This document shows, piece after piece, positions 24,170 through 36,515 of a stretch of DNA of 64,000 nucleotides. Position 1 is the first letter of the stretch. Each line of letters begins with the position of its first letter. The stretch comes from Mortierella sp. BCC40632 (taxonomy: Eukaryota; Mortierellomycota; Mortierellomycetes; Mortierellales; Mortierellaceae): contig WAEK01000003.1 in NCBI GenBank assembly GCA_011634665.1, positions 874,001-938,000 of the forward strand, written 5' to 3'. A program made the translations under genes and the position numbers. The notes under the pieces are model-generated. The model saw only the letters and a list, made by a program, of their open reading frames with translations, searched no databases and was not told the DNA's origin.

Positions 24170-26290
24170 ATGGAGGCAGCAACCGTAGGGAGCACTCATC
24201 CCAGCTCATCAGGAACTCCCAAGGATTCCCCTAATGGAGTCAATGGAAACCAAAGTCATTCTCAAAATGGAAGTGCTTCAGCAACGACCGAATCCACACC
24301 GTTGACCACTTCCGCCACCATCACGTCCGAACAAGGATCGACTACAGGAGAACCGAATGGCAAAAGTGAGGAATCAGCACCAGTCATGAAACAACTCTTT
24401 GAACAGTCAACTCAGTACAGGTACTGGAGATACACACAAAGTGCATTGGACGAGATGCGGTCCAAAGTCAACCAAGAAGCTGTCAATGCTATCAAGGAAA
24501 ATATTCGAGAGGAACGCGAGCAGGTATGTTCGTTTTATGCGATAACTTGGTCTAGCGCAATATGGAGCGTTAAGAGAGAAAAAGAAAAAAAAAAAAAGAA
24601 TAAACAAAAGAATTATGAACAAGACATTCACCCTTTGAACATCACCTTTCTTTTCGCTTCCTTCTTTTTCTACATTGGATCGTTCGTTCATTGGATGCAG
24701 AGAGAGAAACAGGGTGCTTCTGTGGATGATCTGCCTTTGGATTTAAATTTTTTAAAGGTCGATGAAGAGCTAGCACTCCTCGGGTTCTATGAGCGAAGGA
24801 TCGGCAAAATCTTTAAGTATTGGCAACTTCCATCTTATGTCACTGTACGATTCCTTGACCTGATAATATCGTCTCTGCCCTGCTTGGATATTGATTGATT
24901 GATTGTTTTTTTTTTTTTCTTCGAAATTTTTGCTGACTCTTCAAACTTGCTCCTCTCTAGGCGACTGCTATTGTATATATGAAGCGTTTCTTTCTTGAAA
25001 ACACCGTGATGGACTATCATCCAAAAGATGTGATGTACGCGATTCTTTTTGTCATTTTTTTTTCCTTGCTCTCCTTTGTTTGCTGGAGGTATTCTTCCTC
25101 CTATCACCCCAAAACAGCTCATTCATTTTATCCGCTCGGCTCATCTTCTTGTAGGTTGACATGCATGTTTTTGGCCCGAAAGACAGAAAACTTTTTGATG
25201 ACGATAGAGGATTTTTCCAAGGTGCTCAAGAGAAATGCTGAACCCATTTTGAGTCTCGAGTTCCTAGTCTCAAAAAACTTGAGATTCCATTTTACAGTTC
25301 ATCACCCTTATCGACCTTGCCTCGGTTTCTTTTACGACATGCAGGTAAGGCAGTTTTTTTTTTTTTTTTTGTTGTTGTTGTTTGTTGTTGTTGTGTGTGT
25401 GTGTGTAGATATACAATTGAAATCACTAGTAGAAAGACGAAAGACCTTGGAGCTCTAAACTCAACTATTTCATCTTTCTTTGGATTCTAGGTTGTGTCAG
25501 ACAATATGGACCGACTTCAAAAGGTGTATGAAAAGGCTCTGGATCACATTGAGACATCCCTCCATACAGATCTCTGTTTCCTCTATCAGCCATCTCAGAT
25601 CGCCTTGGCTGCCATGAGGATAGCATGCAAGGAAGAGTCGTATGATTTTGAGAGGTAATATAGATATCTCATGGGAGGGAGAGAGATCGAGAGATCGAGA
25701 GAAGTTGAGGGCTCTTCTCTTGCCATTTCAGACTCGACTTCATTTTTTTTTTTTTTTTTTTTTTTACTACTATGGTCTCGGTATGTGCATCGTCTGTGTA
25801 TTTAACTTTCTGGAACTGGAATCTTCCTGGGGGGCCTTATTCTATTAGATATGCTACTTACAAGTTTAAATCGAACGAAGCCACGGCCCAAAAGTACAAC
25901 GAGACCCTCCTTCCGATTCTACTGGACATTGAGCGTGTCTTGAACGAGGACCCACGTCGAGTCGAGGTTGAAAAATCGGTCGCGACTGAGATTGATAAAC
26001 GTCTCAAGATCTGCAAAGACCATGCCAAGAATCCCGAAAGTTCGATGTAAGTTTCTCTCTTTCACTCTCACTCTATCTCTTCTCGTTCTGTCATCTCCTT
26101 TATCCATTTTCAGATCCCTTTCTCATCTCATTTTCTCTGTTTCTTTCTTTCTTTTTTTTTTTTTTTTTTGTAGACTCGAGAAGAGGAGAAGGTCAGGACC
26201 TCAGGGCGGGACGACGATGATGATGACGACGACGATGAAAGGCCAGAAAAGAAACCCAAGGCCACCGACGACAGCTCGCCCGAATCATAG
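24170..26290 (+). CDS. CCL1: Cyclin H, TFIIH kinase module (Ccl1)
   Basis: Seven exons (24170-24523, 24701-24844, 24961-25034, 25155-25344, 25491-25654, 25849-26046, 26197-26290) encode about 405 aa. A Ser/Thr-rich N-terminus leads into FEQSTQYRYWRYTQSALDEM, the cyclin H entry helix. The first cyclin box includes EELALLGFYERRIGKIFK, AIVYMKRFFLENTVMDYHP and LTCMFLARKTENF. FHFTVHHPYRPCLGFFYDMQ and LCFLYQPSQIALAAM mark the second fold. Cyclin H activates Cdk7/Kin28 in TFIIH to phosphorylate the RNA polymerase II tail. The last exon is uncertain: the obvious acceptor TTTGTAG (26169-26173) gives a basic tail and a stop at 26411. The next in-phase AG (26195-26196) gives an acidic D/E-rich tail like known cyclin H C-termini, and I chose it. 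Confidence 0.88.
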
Positions 26291-26545
26291 GAATAAAAGC
26301 AATTTACAAACAAAAAAAAAAAAAAAAAAAACAAAAAATGTAAAAGGGCCAGGAACAATATCATTTTTGGGTCACTTGTCATTTTTCATCTGTGAAAAGG
26401 ATAGTATTTGAGTGACAGGGTAAAAGTACAAGCGAATCGTCATTCTATCTTTCTGCTCAGGAGAGGAGGAGCGCTATATGTAGAGGAAAAAAAAAATGGG
26501 AGGAAAAAAATGATAATATAGAATAGTGCGAGTCTACTCCCTCAC

Positions 26546-28034
26546 TCACGGAATCAAAACCAATCCGGTTCGAGTGCTAGCCTGGTACTTTATATATTCA
26601 GCTCCAAAGAACCGAACCAAGAGCTGTTCCTCATACTTGATCCGTTCGGAAAAAAAGTGATGAAGAGCCAGGGCAAAGCCAATAAAGCAGATCGGGTTCA
26701 TCATCATAAGCTGTGAGCCCAATGCCCAGTAATAGAACCCAAAGTAAGAGGGATGTCTCAGAACACTGTTGTCCGGGAAGGGAAGAATAATAAAAAGCGG
26801 GGGAGGGATCATTCCAGACGGGAGAGAAAGAGAGAGAAGAGAAATAAAGAGAGAGAGAGAGGGAAAATATATGAAATGCGTGTGTGATTATGGAGTAGAG
26901 AGAAAGGAGGGAGAGAACGAGTTATTAATACCTATGAAGTTATTTCCTGAATCGCGCAAGAGAGCAACACTCCACACTTTTTTCTTTTCAATTCTTTTTT
27001 CCCCTTCTCTTTCTTTGCAGGTTAATTGAAATGACACGGAGTGGTTTTTTTTTTTTTTTTTTTACCTGTAGATGCCATGCGTGACGAGGACATGGTGTTC
27101 TTCCTTGTAATACTCAACATGGTGAGAAAAGTTGGATTTTGCCGAGAACATGGCCCAGGTCCTTGCTGTTTGACCAATGATCACCAACAATAATCCAAGC
27201 TTGTTGAGAAGTCCAAACGTCTTGATCCCAGGAAAAAAGTAATACTCGATCAAAAACTCACTCACACCACTGACAGTAGCCATAGTATACTCGGGGCTAT
27301 GATTCAACAAGAATGCTATTGAGGAGATAAAGGGTGAAGATCCACATCCCAGAAACGAGAAAAACAGGGGAGAGATCGTATCAGTAAATGCCTTTTTTTT
27401 TTTTTTTTGGCCTAAGACCCAACACCCTATTGCAAAATGGCTGTCCAAAGAGAACGAATATCTTACAATCCAACGTGAGCTTCTTGGGGTTAAAGAGCGC
27501 GATCGCGATATACTCGAGTGAGTGGAAGACACCCAGGGCCGCCAAAAAGTACCAAAACTGTGGAATAGGTGTCTGAAGCATCGTCGCCACAACCAAACTC
27601 ACTCCGAACAGTGTTCCAAGACCGAACCCATAGACGGCAATGTTCTGAGGCGAGTTCTGACCATCGAATAGACGAATGTCCTTAATGGATTCGTGAGTTT
27701 GCATAAATGAGCGTCGAAAGGAGGTAGACGATCCGCTGTTTCCATCACTGCTGCTGGAAGTAGTAGTGGTAGTGGTAGTGGTAGTGGTGGCGGTTGTAGC
27801 ATTGCCAACATTTCGCAAATGTGCATGTGCCGATGCTGATGGACTGGACTCGGCAAAGCCTGGAGGCAGGGACCGTCTGGGCTCGAACGAAGAAGATGAG
27901 GCGGATGGAGTCGTGGTCTGGGTAGAATCGGGTTGACTGGTCATGGTGGCAAGAGGATCCTTGATCGGTTCTATTTCAGGAGGCGTCAAGTCCTTATCGA
28001 GCAAAGATGGCTGGGTGTTATCAGACTCTGACAT
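26546..28034 (-). CDS. STE14: Protein-S-isoprenylcysteine O-methyltransferase
   Basis: Three exons (28034-27467, 27315-27066, 26756-26546) encode 342 aa. About 120 N-terminal residues are Ser/Thr-rich with a long threonine run and are an extension beyond yeast Ste14. The membrane core has several helices, including FWYFLAALGVFHSLEYIAIA, the FLLNHSPEY block, GQTARTWAMFSAKSNFSH and the conserved catalytic region HPSYFGFYYWALGSQLMMMN followed by FFSERIKYEEQLLVRFFG. It methylates the C-terminal prenylcysteine of CaaX proteins such as Ras and a-factor-type peptides in the ER membrane. Junctions fit phases 1 and 2. It converges on CCL1, about 255 bp apart. Confidence 0.93.
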
Positions 28035-28672
28035 GGCTGGTGATCAGAGGCGAGATTCCAGCGAGAGTGAGTGAGAGAGAGAAAGGGTGAGAGTGGGGAA
28101 GAGAGAAAGAAAGAAAGAGAGAACTTGTGTTCAAAAGTAGAAGAAGAAGAAGAAGAAAAAGAAAAGGGATCAGCTTTTGAAAGAGGTGAGACAAAGAGCC
28201 TCTTGGGTTGCTTCTAATCCTATTCGTTGACAAAGACACCAGCCAGGCCCAAAAGTGAGAGAGAGTAAACGTTTCGGATCGATCCTTCTCTCTGCCTGTC
28301 TGTCCGTCCGTCCGTCTGTTTGTCGGTCTGTCCCTCAGCTGTTGTCCTGTCACCGCTGCAGGAGCAAAAGGAGATGTCTCAAATGGTTTACCACAACTCT
28401 CAACTCACCCCATCCACACCATCTGCATTTCCTCCATTCCCATCCATCCCGATCCATCCTATTGGATCTCTCCTCCTCTCGTGCCACGCGATCATCCAAT
28501 AAAAAAAAAAAAAGAGCCCTCCCAATAATGGCCAATGGAACTTTCTCACACCATGGACCATTCATGCTTCGCTTTTTGACAGGCCAACATTTTTTTTTTT
28601 ATTATTACCAAGGCAAAGGGGAACACACAAGAGCCTTTTCTCCATTATTCACTTTTTTTCTTTTTTCTACAA
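28035..28672. other. Intergenic region between RPD3 and STE14
   Basis: It contains the STE14 leader (GA/AAG-rich on the plus strand at 28050-28170), TCTGTCCG-type units at 28295-28330, an A run at 28499-28513 and T-rich sequence just past the RPD3 stop. No gene is seen. Confidence 0.55.
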
Positions 28673-31600
28673 CTAAGGAGCGTTCGGCCCACGGTAACCG
28701 TGGTGTCGCTCCCGATCCCGCTCCATACGCTCCCGCTCTCGGTCCCATCCACCATAAGAGCCTCCTGGTCCAGGGTGTGGTGGCTCGTTGCCCATCATTG
28801 CTCCTCGGAGATCTCCCTGGCTGCCACCATGACTACCACCACGGCGATGACCATAGTGTCCTCCTGGTGGTGGAGGTGGGCCTCCAGGCCCACCAGGAGG
28901 CATCATGCGGCCATAGTCGATCGAGCCGTGAGAATGATGCCCTCCCATAGGTGGAGGCGGCATAGGTCCTCCATGCGACGGAGGTGGTGGTCGTGAGTCC
29001 ATCATCCGGGGATCATCCAAGTCCATGTTTGATGGCTCCTTATAGTGGTCCTTCCTATCCTTGTGGCCACCCATTGAACCCTCCTCATGCCGATCAGGCA
29101 TATATCCTCCATATCCTCCACTGGGTCCTCCATATCCAGATGAATGCATTCCAGGCATGGGTCCTCCACTCGATCCTGGCCGTCCTTGGTTTCCACCACG
29201 GCCGCCTCCACTGCCTCCGGAGCCGCCTCCGTAATGCTGTGAGGGAGGAGGAGGCCCGTGGTGATGCATCGAAGAGTGGTGTGGGGGCATATGGTGGTGC
29301 GGAGGAGGAGGAGGAGGTCCACCATGCTGCATATGCTGCAAATGCGATCCATGAGGCACAGGCGAATGGTGATGCATCGAGTGCGAGTGCGTGTGCGAGT
29401 GCTGCGACATGGATCCACCATGATGGTGGCCATGACCCATTTGTTGCGATGGTGGTGGTGGGAGCGGCTGTGAAGATGGTGGTGGTGGACCCTGTCCATA
29501 GTGCATAGACGATGGGTGTTGTGAATAGCCACCATGACCACCGCCGCTACCTTGGGGTGGTCCTCCATACCGCATGACTTCCTCTGGCGGATACTGTGAG
29601 TGATATTCAGGTCCTGGTCCTCCGCGAGCCGAGCCTGAACCACTGCCCGTGCGCCGTTGTGAGTGCATCTGCATTTGATGCTGATGGTGCTCACGTTCCC
29701 GCTGCTCATAATCGCGTTGCTCCTGCTCTCGCATCAACTGCATATCACGGTGCTGATGTTCCCTGTGCATTGGGTGGTCGCGCTGCTGGTAAGGAGGCTG
29801 CATCTGCATCTGCTGATCCCTTGGAAGATGATGGTGAGGAGGACCGGGCTGCTGGCCGTGCGATGATGGGGGCAGGGCTGGAGGATGCTGCGAGCCATGA
29901 GGTCCCTGTTGCGCGTGGGGTGGCTGTGGAGTGTGATGAGACATCTCGCGGTGGTGAGGTTCCCGTGGCTGATAATCTTTCGAGTGAGCCTCTCGGCCCT
30001 TGGAAGGAGGACCATAGGCTCCTTGTTGCTGCTGGGATGGGTGTTGCTGAGGAGCAGGAGCTTGTTGCTGTTGTTGCTGCTGTTGTTGTTGCTGCTGTTG
30101 CTGCTGCTGCTGTTGTTGTTGTTGTTGTTGCTGCTGCTGTGGTTGTGGCTGCTGCTGCTGTGGCTGCTGCTGCTGTGTACTCACGGGCGTCGACTCTTTT
30201 GGTGGTCTCTGGCTGGCGGAAGCTACAGCACGACCCCGACGAGAAGCTGCATTGGCATTGCTACCACTGACATTCGAAGCAGCCTTTGTTGACTTTGTTG
30301 ATCCTGTCTGAGCCCAGTCTCCTTGGGTATTGCCTCCTTTCGTTGGCGCAGTTTCCGAGGGCGCCACTGATCCAGCCTTTCGACTATGAGAGATATTAGG
30401 GCTAGCATTACCAGCAGCACTTGGAGAGCCTGCAAAGTTGTGGAGAGCAGATGACGTGGTGGCTCGTCCGGATCGACTGGATCCGACCGCTGGAGAACTT
30501 GATCGCATGGATCCATTCGCATCATGGTTATTGCGTCGTCCATCTTCGTCCTCAGAGTCGGAGAGCTCCGAATCAGGAACAATCCTCGAGTCAGCAAGAC
30601 GACCTGGCCACATATTCATTTGTCTGGTAAGTACTCGTTGCTGCGCTTCAAATGTGTGGCGTTTGCATTTGGTATTGGAAATAAAAATGAGCACTTACGA
30701 GAGATTCTAGTATCAAAGTCCACATCCTCATCTTCGTCATCGGATGACGTGTAATCCCGAGGAACCTCTTGCATCTGCACCGAAGGAGCGCAGGGAATAT
30801 GTCGAAGGTTCTCGATAATCTGTGCCCTAGTGTAATTAGAGTTAAAATATCCAGAGTATTAGTCTCTCTCTGTTGGGCGGCATGTCCAGTCAGAATTATC
30901 CACCTACACAACAGCATGGCTTACTTTAGGTTGTTCAGGTCTTCTGGGGTATTGTCGTTCTTCATATTATTAGCAGGTACATCAAGGCGGTACTCGGGGC
31001 CATAGTACTCAAAATATGGGTTGTATGGGAGTTCTAGTTGAGAATAAATCAGTCGATTAGTCACCCGGGGATAGCGGAGACAAGAATAGCAAGGATACCT
31101 TCAGGCGTTCAAAAAAAATTGATCCGCAAGTACTTCAGGTGTATAGACCGATACTTACGTTCAGGGAGCTGCTCATTGAGAAGGACAGCAGTTTCAAACG
31201 TCCATGCTCTTGCGACATTACGAATAGTATATCCTCCTCCACCAACCACAATCATCGGGACTCCAAAAGATTTGACGTAGGCAACACAGTTAGCATGTCC
31301 TTTCATAGACAGGTTGAAGCATCCCAGCTTATCGCCAGAAAGTGAGTCGGCTCCACACTGCAGAACAACTGCTCCCGGTCTGTACCATTCCATGATATGC
31401 TTGATGATCTGAGTTTTGATGAAGAGATAGAAGAGTGTTTGGTCAGAAGACACATCCCAACTCCTATCCAATTTACTGCATCTCTGCGATCCTCTGCGAG
31501 AAACATAGGAACTAAAACAGTAAGACATACCGGCTCAAAGAGGTTTTGATATGACCAATCATCCATGCCCTTCTGGAGAGGCACATTGACAGCATAGTTT

Positions 31601-33006
31601 TTGCCCTTGCCAATACCCGTCTCCTCAAGCTTTCCTGTACCCGGGAAGAACTCTGTCATGTGGAAAGACGCCGTCATGACACGATCCGTCGTATAAAAGG
31701 CTTCTTCGACACCGTCACCATGATGAATGTCGATATCAATATACAACACACGCTGGTGGAAGCGCAAGAGTTCGAGAATGGCCAACACAATGTCGTTGAT
31801 GTAACAGAAGCCAGAAGCTTCGGTCTTTTTTGCGTGATGGAGTCCTCCAGCCCAATTGATGGCAATATCGGACTCGCCTCGAGTAAGCTTATTTGCAGCA
31901 GCTATGAAGCGAGACAGATCACACGATAGTGGTGCATCGAGTTAGCTTGGATCGCGTAAACCCCTTAGATTTAATCTCACTTTTCTTGTGGAAAGTGGTA
32001 CTTACCGATGGATCCTCCCGCAGAAATGGAGCAGAACTCGAACAGTCCATCAAAAACAGGACAATCATCTCCCAAGTTGACTTGATAGTTCAAAGCGGAT
32101 AAAAAGGAAAGAAAGAAAAAAAGAAAGAAAGAGAATCAGTAAGAGGCTACACGCAAGCTGACGGCTGAATAAAGAGGCGGGCGGAGCAACAAAACACACA
32201 ATGAGGGACTTACAGAGGTGCTTTGTAGATTCCGACATTCCTTCGCCTCCGACCATTTCGGGTGTGAGCCGGTAAAGAAAATCCACATATTCATCATTAT
32301 GGAATCGAGTCATCTGGCGAGCACTTGCACGCTTGGGTCGCTAGTAAAATCAAAGAATCAAGCACAAAAATATGAAGTCAAAACGACCTGAAGAAATGAG
32401 GGTGAAGAAGCTGACACGGATAGAGAGGCTAATCAGTCGTCTCCGGACTTACAATGACATCCATCTTTTTATAGAGCCCATAGTTGGTGACCAGGCTGTG
32501 GCACATTCGCACACGATGCGGCTTCATAGGATGGCCTAGTGGTTCAGTAAGATGGTTGTGTGGATTAGAAATATTTTTCCGGGGGTGAAGATCCGATCCG
32601 GCTACGACTCTCTCATTTTTTTTTTTTTTTTTTTTCCCTCCCCAACCGACCAAACATTAGTCCTGCACTTTTCTCTTCTCCACCGCTTGAAGGAAGGAAG
32701 GGGAAGAAGGGAAGGAGAGTTCACCAGGAAGTAACAAAACAGAGAAGCATCGATTCATTACCTAGACCATAGTTGTAGTTGCCAACATCCTCTAGAAGAA
32801 ATGCCATCACACAAGATACAAGACAGCAATATTAGAATAATAGATAGGTAACTGACGGGTTTTTTCAGATGTCAAAGGACAAGGCTCGCCTGATGCAGGA
32901 TGAACATCATAAAGGCAAAAACCCACTCACCATCGTAAAAATATGAGATACGCTGTTTCTGGGTAGCACCTCCACCGAGGGCGAATGAGGAGAACCCGGT
33001 TGTCAT
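28673..33006 (-). CDS. RPD3: Class I histone deacetylase Rpd3/HDAC1 with giant disordered tail
   Basis: Ten exons (33006-32931, 32791-32762, 32535-32453, 32340-32214, 32080-32006, 31901-31531, 31408-31159, 31033-30925, 30826-30699, 30633-28673) give 1069 aa with every phase matching. Residues 1-400 are a complete class [29 protein letters not shown] (H152/H153), [15 protein letters not shown] (zinc ligands D188 and H190), [10 protein letters not shown] (D275) and [14 protein letters not shown]. After the acidic SDSEDED motif comes a tail of about 650 residues: Ser-rich, then long polyglutamine, then Pro/His/Gly/Met-rich, ending in RERERM-type charged repeats. Yeast Rpd3 is 433 aa. The acceptor of the last exon (CAACGAG|TA) is unusual, but the better-looking ACCAG just downstream hits a stop at once. 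Confidence 0.93.
30060..30180 (-). repeat. CAA/CAG polyglutamine tract in RPD3
   Basis: Mixed CAA/CAG codons code for about 35 glutamines with few interruptions in the HDAC tail. The alternating codons suggest an old tract that slips less than a pure repeat would. Confidence 0.9.
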
Positions 33007-33423
33007 TGGGATAAAGAGAGAGTGAGGAGAAGGGGGAAAAGGTGGTAGAGAGGAATAGTCCTGTTTCGAGGACTAGAGAAGGTCAGGGCGAATGAGCAAG
33101 GGAAAAAGAGCGCGAAGTTGAAATAATCGGGAGTGGACGCGGGAGGCCGGGAAGAAGGAAGAGGAAATGTAGAACCAGAAGGGCTCCTGGAAGTCAGGCC
33201 CTGGCGTGGGGGGCTAAGAGAGTCAGCCTCAGAGACGGATGGGTGGAAGAGAGGAAAGAGGATGGAGAAGGCAAGCCAATGGCTAGGATGCAGATAGGTC
33301 AATGGAAAAAAGAAAAAAAAAAAAAAAATGAGAGAGAGGGAGAAAGAGAGAGAAAGTCAAAAAAAGATTCGTGTGATTCGTCCCTCTTGTTCAATGGACC
33401 TCACTCTCTCTCTCGCACTCGCT

Positions 33424-33457
<34 letters not shown>

Positions 33458-33787
33458 CTCTCCTCTTTCTCTCCACCCAGCGACAAAGTGTGTGGCTTGT
33501 GCAGGGACTGCTCTACTCTGTGCGAGGAGAGAGACGAGGGGTTGAATTTTGAAATCAGCACGAGCGGCGCATTTTCCCTTGAGTCTGGTCCGCCCAATTG
33601 TGTTGCACTGTGATCGATCCCCCCCTTCCCTTCTTCCTGGACCAGCCACTGACTTTTGGAGCACCTGTTTCAATCTTGCTTATCCCCAACTATCAGCTCT
33701 ACTTCCAGACTATAAGATGTAGTCGATTTTTTTTTATCCTTTTCTCTGTGCAAGGGGGCTAAAGACATTCCATCACTCTTATTAAAA

Positions 33788-33845
<58 letters not shown>

Positions 33846-34532
33846 ACAAACCGTGTAGGTGTGAGGTGTGGAGATCTAAAGACTCGGTCTTCAATGAGAA
33901 TGTGCCATCCTACGAATAGGCAAGAGAACCACATGAGCCCCTTTGATTCTCCTTTCCTTTGTTTTTCAATAGATCAGTTCTTCTTTGCATGGCACTTCCA
34001 ATCCTAGACTTTAGTTGGTATGACTTTGTAGACCCTGACGCTGATGTATCTAACTGACCAATGGGCTCCGACTGGGCATCACATAACAGAATGACAGTAA
34101 ATCGTATCGTCTCTTGGATGGCCTTGATACTGTGATATCTCATTAAAAGGGGGGAAAGAAAGAAAGAAAGAAAATTTATTACGACAGACAGGAAATGACA
34201 CTGTGAAAACAAAGGGAGGGGACATCGTGGTAAAACATTGAGCTGGGCTATACATCAAGTCGGCATGAGTAAGGTGTTTGGACTCGGAAATGAGGCATAA
34301 AATAGTCTGGATATGTACAAGTATGATAAAAAAGGTTGCTTTTCTCTTATGACTGGTTTGGACAACACGCTCGAGCCTCGTCTCTCTGGTTGGTGCCCAA
34401 TGACTGCAGTTTGAGATGGCTGTAGTGGGGGGTCGTTGAGTGTTGTGGAGTAGTGGCGAGGGGGTGTGAGTATGGAGAGTGTGAGGGAGCGTGGGGATGA
34501 GGATTGGCCAATGGCGTGACAGGGAGACTTTG
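33007..34532. other. RPD3 upstream region and bHLH 3' flank
   Basis: It holds the RPD3 promoter and leader, a TCTCAC hexamer array (about 33424-33462) and a GA microsatellite (33791-33843). The minus strand at 33909-34140 has an open frame of about 75 codons (including SEPIGQLDTSASGSTKS) preceded by a pyrimidine tract, but I find no start exon or family match. Confidence 0.5.
33791..33843. repeat. (GA)n microsatellite
   Basis: A perfect GA array of about 53 nt on the plus strand, about 0.8 kb upstream of the RPD3 start. Confidence 0.95.
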
Positions 34533-36515
34533 TTAGTACTGTTGAAGGTGGTGTCGAGGATGGTGGGGATGGGGATGGTGTGGGTGATGAGTATGGCGAC
34601 GGTGGTGGTAGTCGACGTCCATCTCGGCAGCCTGCGGGTTTAACAGAGAGAGAGAGGGAGAGAGAGATAAGGAAGAGGGGGGGGGGGAGGAAACACAAAT
34701 GGTCAGTCTTTGAGCAGTCGAGAGACAAGAGACAAGAGACGAGAGACGAGACGAGAGACGAGAGAACCCGATTGCTGTGTCCTCCGGGTGTGACAAGGAA
34801 AGTGAGCCTCTGTGCAAGGATGCAGGCGGGTCTGGTCGACCCAACCAAGAAGCGCATCGCCCCCCTCCTTCTTTGACTTTTTTTTCTCTCTCTTTCTTTC
34901 TAGCAACGAGCTCAACTTACTGAATCATCGTCCTCAGCTGGATCGCCAAGGCTGTACTGCAGGTCTCGTACGCGGTCCTTGAGATCATTATTCTGGCTCA
35001 GAAGCTGCTGGATGTAGTCGACGGCTATAGATGAGGAAATGGGCGTTAGGCGACTGCTAGATCTGAAGTATAGATCTGCAGGTACTGTGGAGTCATCTCC
35101 ACTGAGAATAAAAAATCATGACATAGGGAGGGAGAAAAAAAAAAAAAAAAAAAAAAAGAGTCCAAAGGGGTTAAGAAAGCAGCTTCTCCCCATCCCCCCT
35201 ATGCAGTCTTACATTTCTGCAGGATAAGAGCCTCGCTACGATGACATTCACTCAACGTGGGAACAATCTCGACGAGCGAGTCAAAACCGATACGGATATT
35301 CTGGCGTCGCTTTTGCTCCGAAGCAATATGGTTCGCCTTCTTTTCTGCTTCCGTCAGCAGCTCATGAGGTGCCTTTCGCGGCCTTGACTGGGCCTTGACA
35401 GGTTGGGGGACTGACCGGGTTGGTGACCCAAGCCCTGTCGCGAGGTCGGAGGTATCTGTGCTCATGATCTGCTTCTTGCTTGGTGACTCGTCTCGCTCAT
35501 TATGCCTGCTTTCCTCGGAATAGTCGTAGCCACCCATGGCGCTGTCGTCATAAGTGTCACGACTGGACCGGTACGGCGAATCACCTGAAGCAGATGTTGC
35601 CGAAGACTCCTTCCGCCGGACTGGCTTCTTGACTGGAGGCTCGGGTTCTTCCCCTACACCGAACTGTGGGAATGTTGAATCGAATCGGGTGCCGCCGGTT
35701 GATGGCCGATGGAAAAAGTCGGCAGTGTTGGATGGGAGAAGAGGAGGAGTGGTCATCGAGTCTGAACCGTGATGGCTGCCGTCTATCTGCAGATTCCCGT
35801 TTGATTTGCGCTTGGCCATTGGCCTGTTGGGCGTTGCTTGAGAGGGTACCACGATCTCGTTTGTAGGCGAGGACGAGCCTCGGTCAAAGAAAGGTCGCGA
35901 CTGCTGGGGAGTGTACTGCTTGGGCTGCGAATATGAAGTAGATGGGAAGGGAGGCTGCAGGGCAAAGGGCGACTGCTGTTGATCCTGCTGCTGATGTTGC
36001 TGTTGAAGACCCTGACGCATCTGCTCCTGTTGAGCGAGAGCCATGGCTTGGGAGATAGCACTGGCCTGGGCCATCAACTCTGGATTCTGGAGAAAGGCCT
36101 GGCTCATCGCGTGTGGGTCAATGACACCGCCAGGGGCGAGCAGTGGGTTGGAGCTGATTTGCTGGATCCAGTCGCGCTGTTGTTGTTGGGCAAACACGAA
36201 TTTAGAGTCTGTGGGTAGCGTGGTTGAGGAAGAGGCAAGAACTCCGCCGCTACCAGGGGATGAGGCCGAGAGTGGAGGAGAGAGAAGACCATTCTGTGGG
36301 GGCGAGAAGGTGTTCGGGTGCTGAAGTGGGGGGAGTAGGATAGACTGATGTTGTTGCTGGTGCTGCTGCATGGGCTGGGGAGGTGTCGTTGGAGGACCGG
36401 GGCGCCTTGTGGTAGCGTCGCTGTCTTCGTGTGCGAGTTGGCTAACGAATTCGGAGAATGCGCGCTGTTCGTGATCCGAGAGCATAGATGGGAATGCCAT
36501 CGTGGAGGAAGGCAA
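34533..36515 (-). CDS. bHLH transcription factor, polyQ N-terminus, His-rich end
   Basis: Three exons (36515-35213, 35024-34921, 34631-34533) encode 501 aa. The first 380 residues are Gln/Pro/Ser-rich and probably disordered. The bHLH lies at about 390-450. Its basic region NHIASEQKRR has the His, Glu and Arg that read CACGTG-type E-boxes, helix 1 is IRIGFDSLVEIVP and helix 2 is SEALILQKSVDYIQQLL. A short leucine-zipper-like extension (LLSQNNDLKDRVRDLQ) follows. The sequence resembles the fungal Ino4 and animal Mlx/Max groups. The last exon adds an acidic stretch and then a histidine-rich tail with about 14 His in 32 residues. ATG 36515 is used, but 36500 is also possible. Targets are unknown. 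Confidence 0.88.

Noticed and set aside
28255..30270. Long plus-strand frames opposite the RPD3 tail
   Set aside because: They are antisense shadows of the CAG/CAC-rich coding repeat (poly-Leu, poly-Val or poly-Ala) with no independent evidence.
33909..34140. Possible small gene or last exon on the minus strand (SEPIGQLDTSASGSTKS)
   Set aside because: No start exon, no family match and no convincing splice pair could be found.
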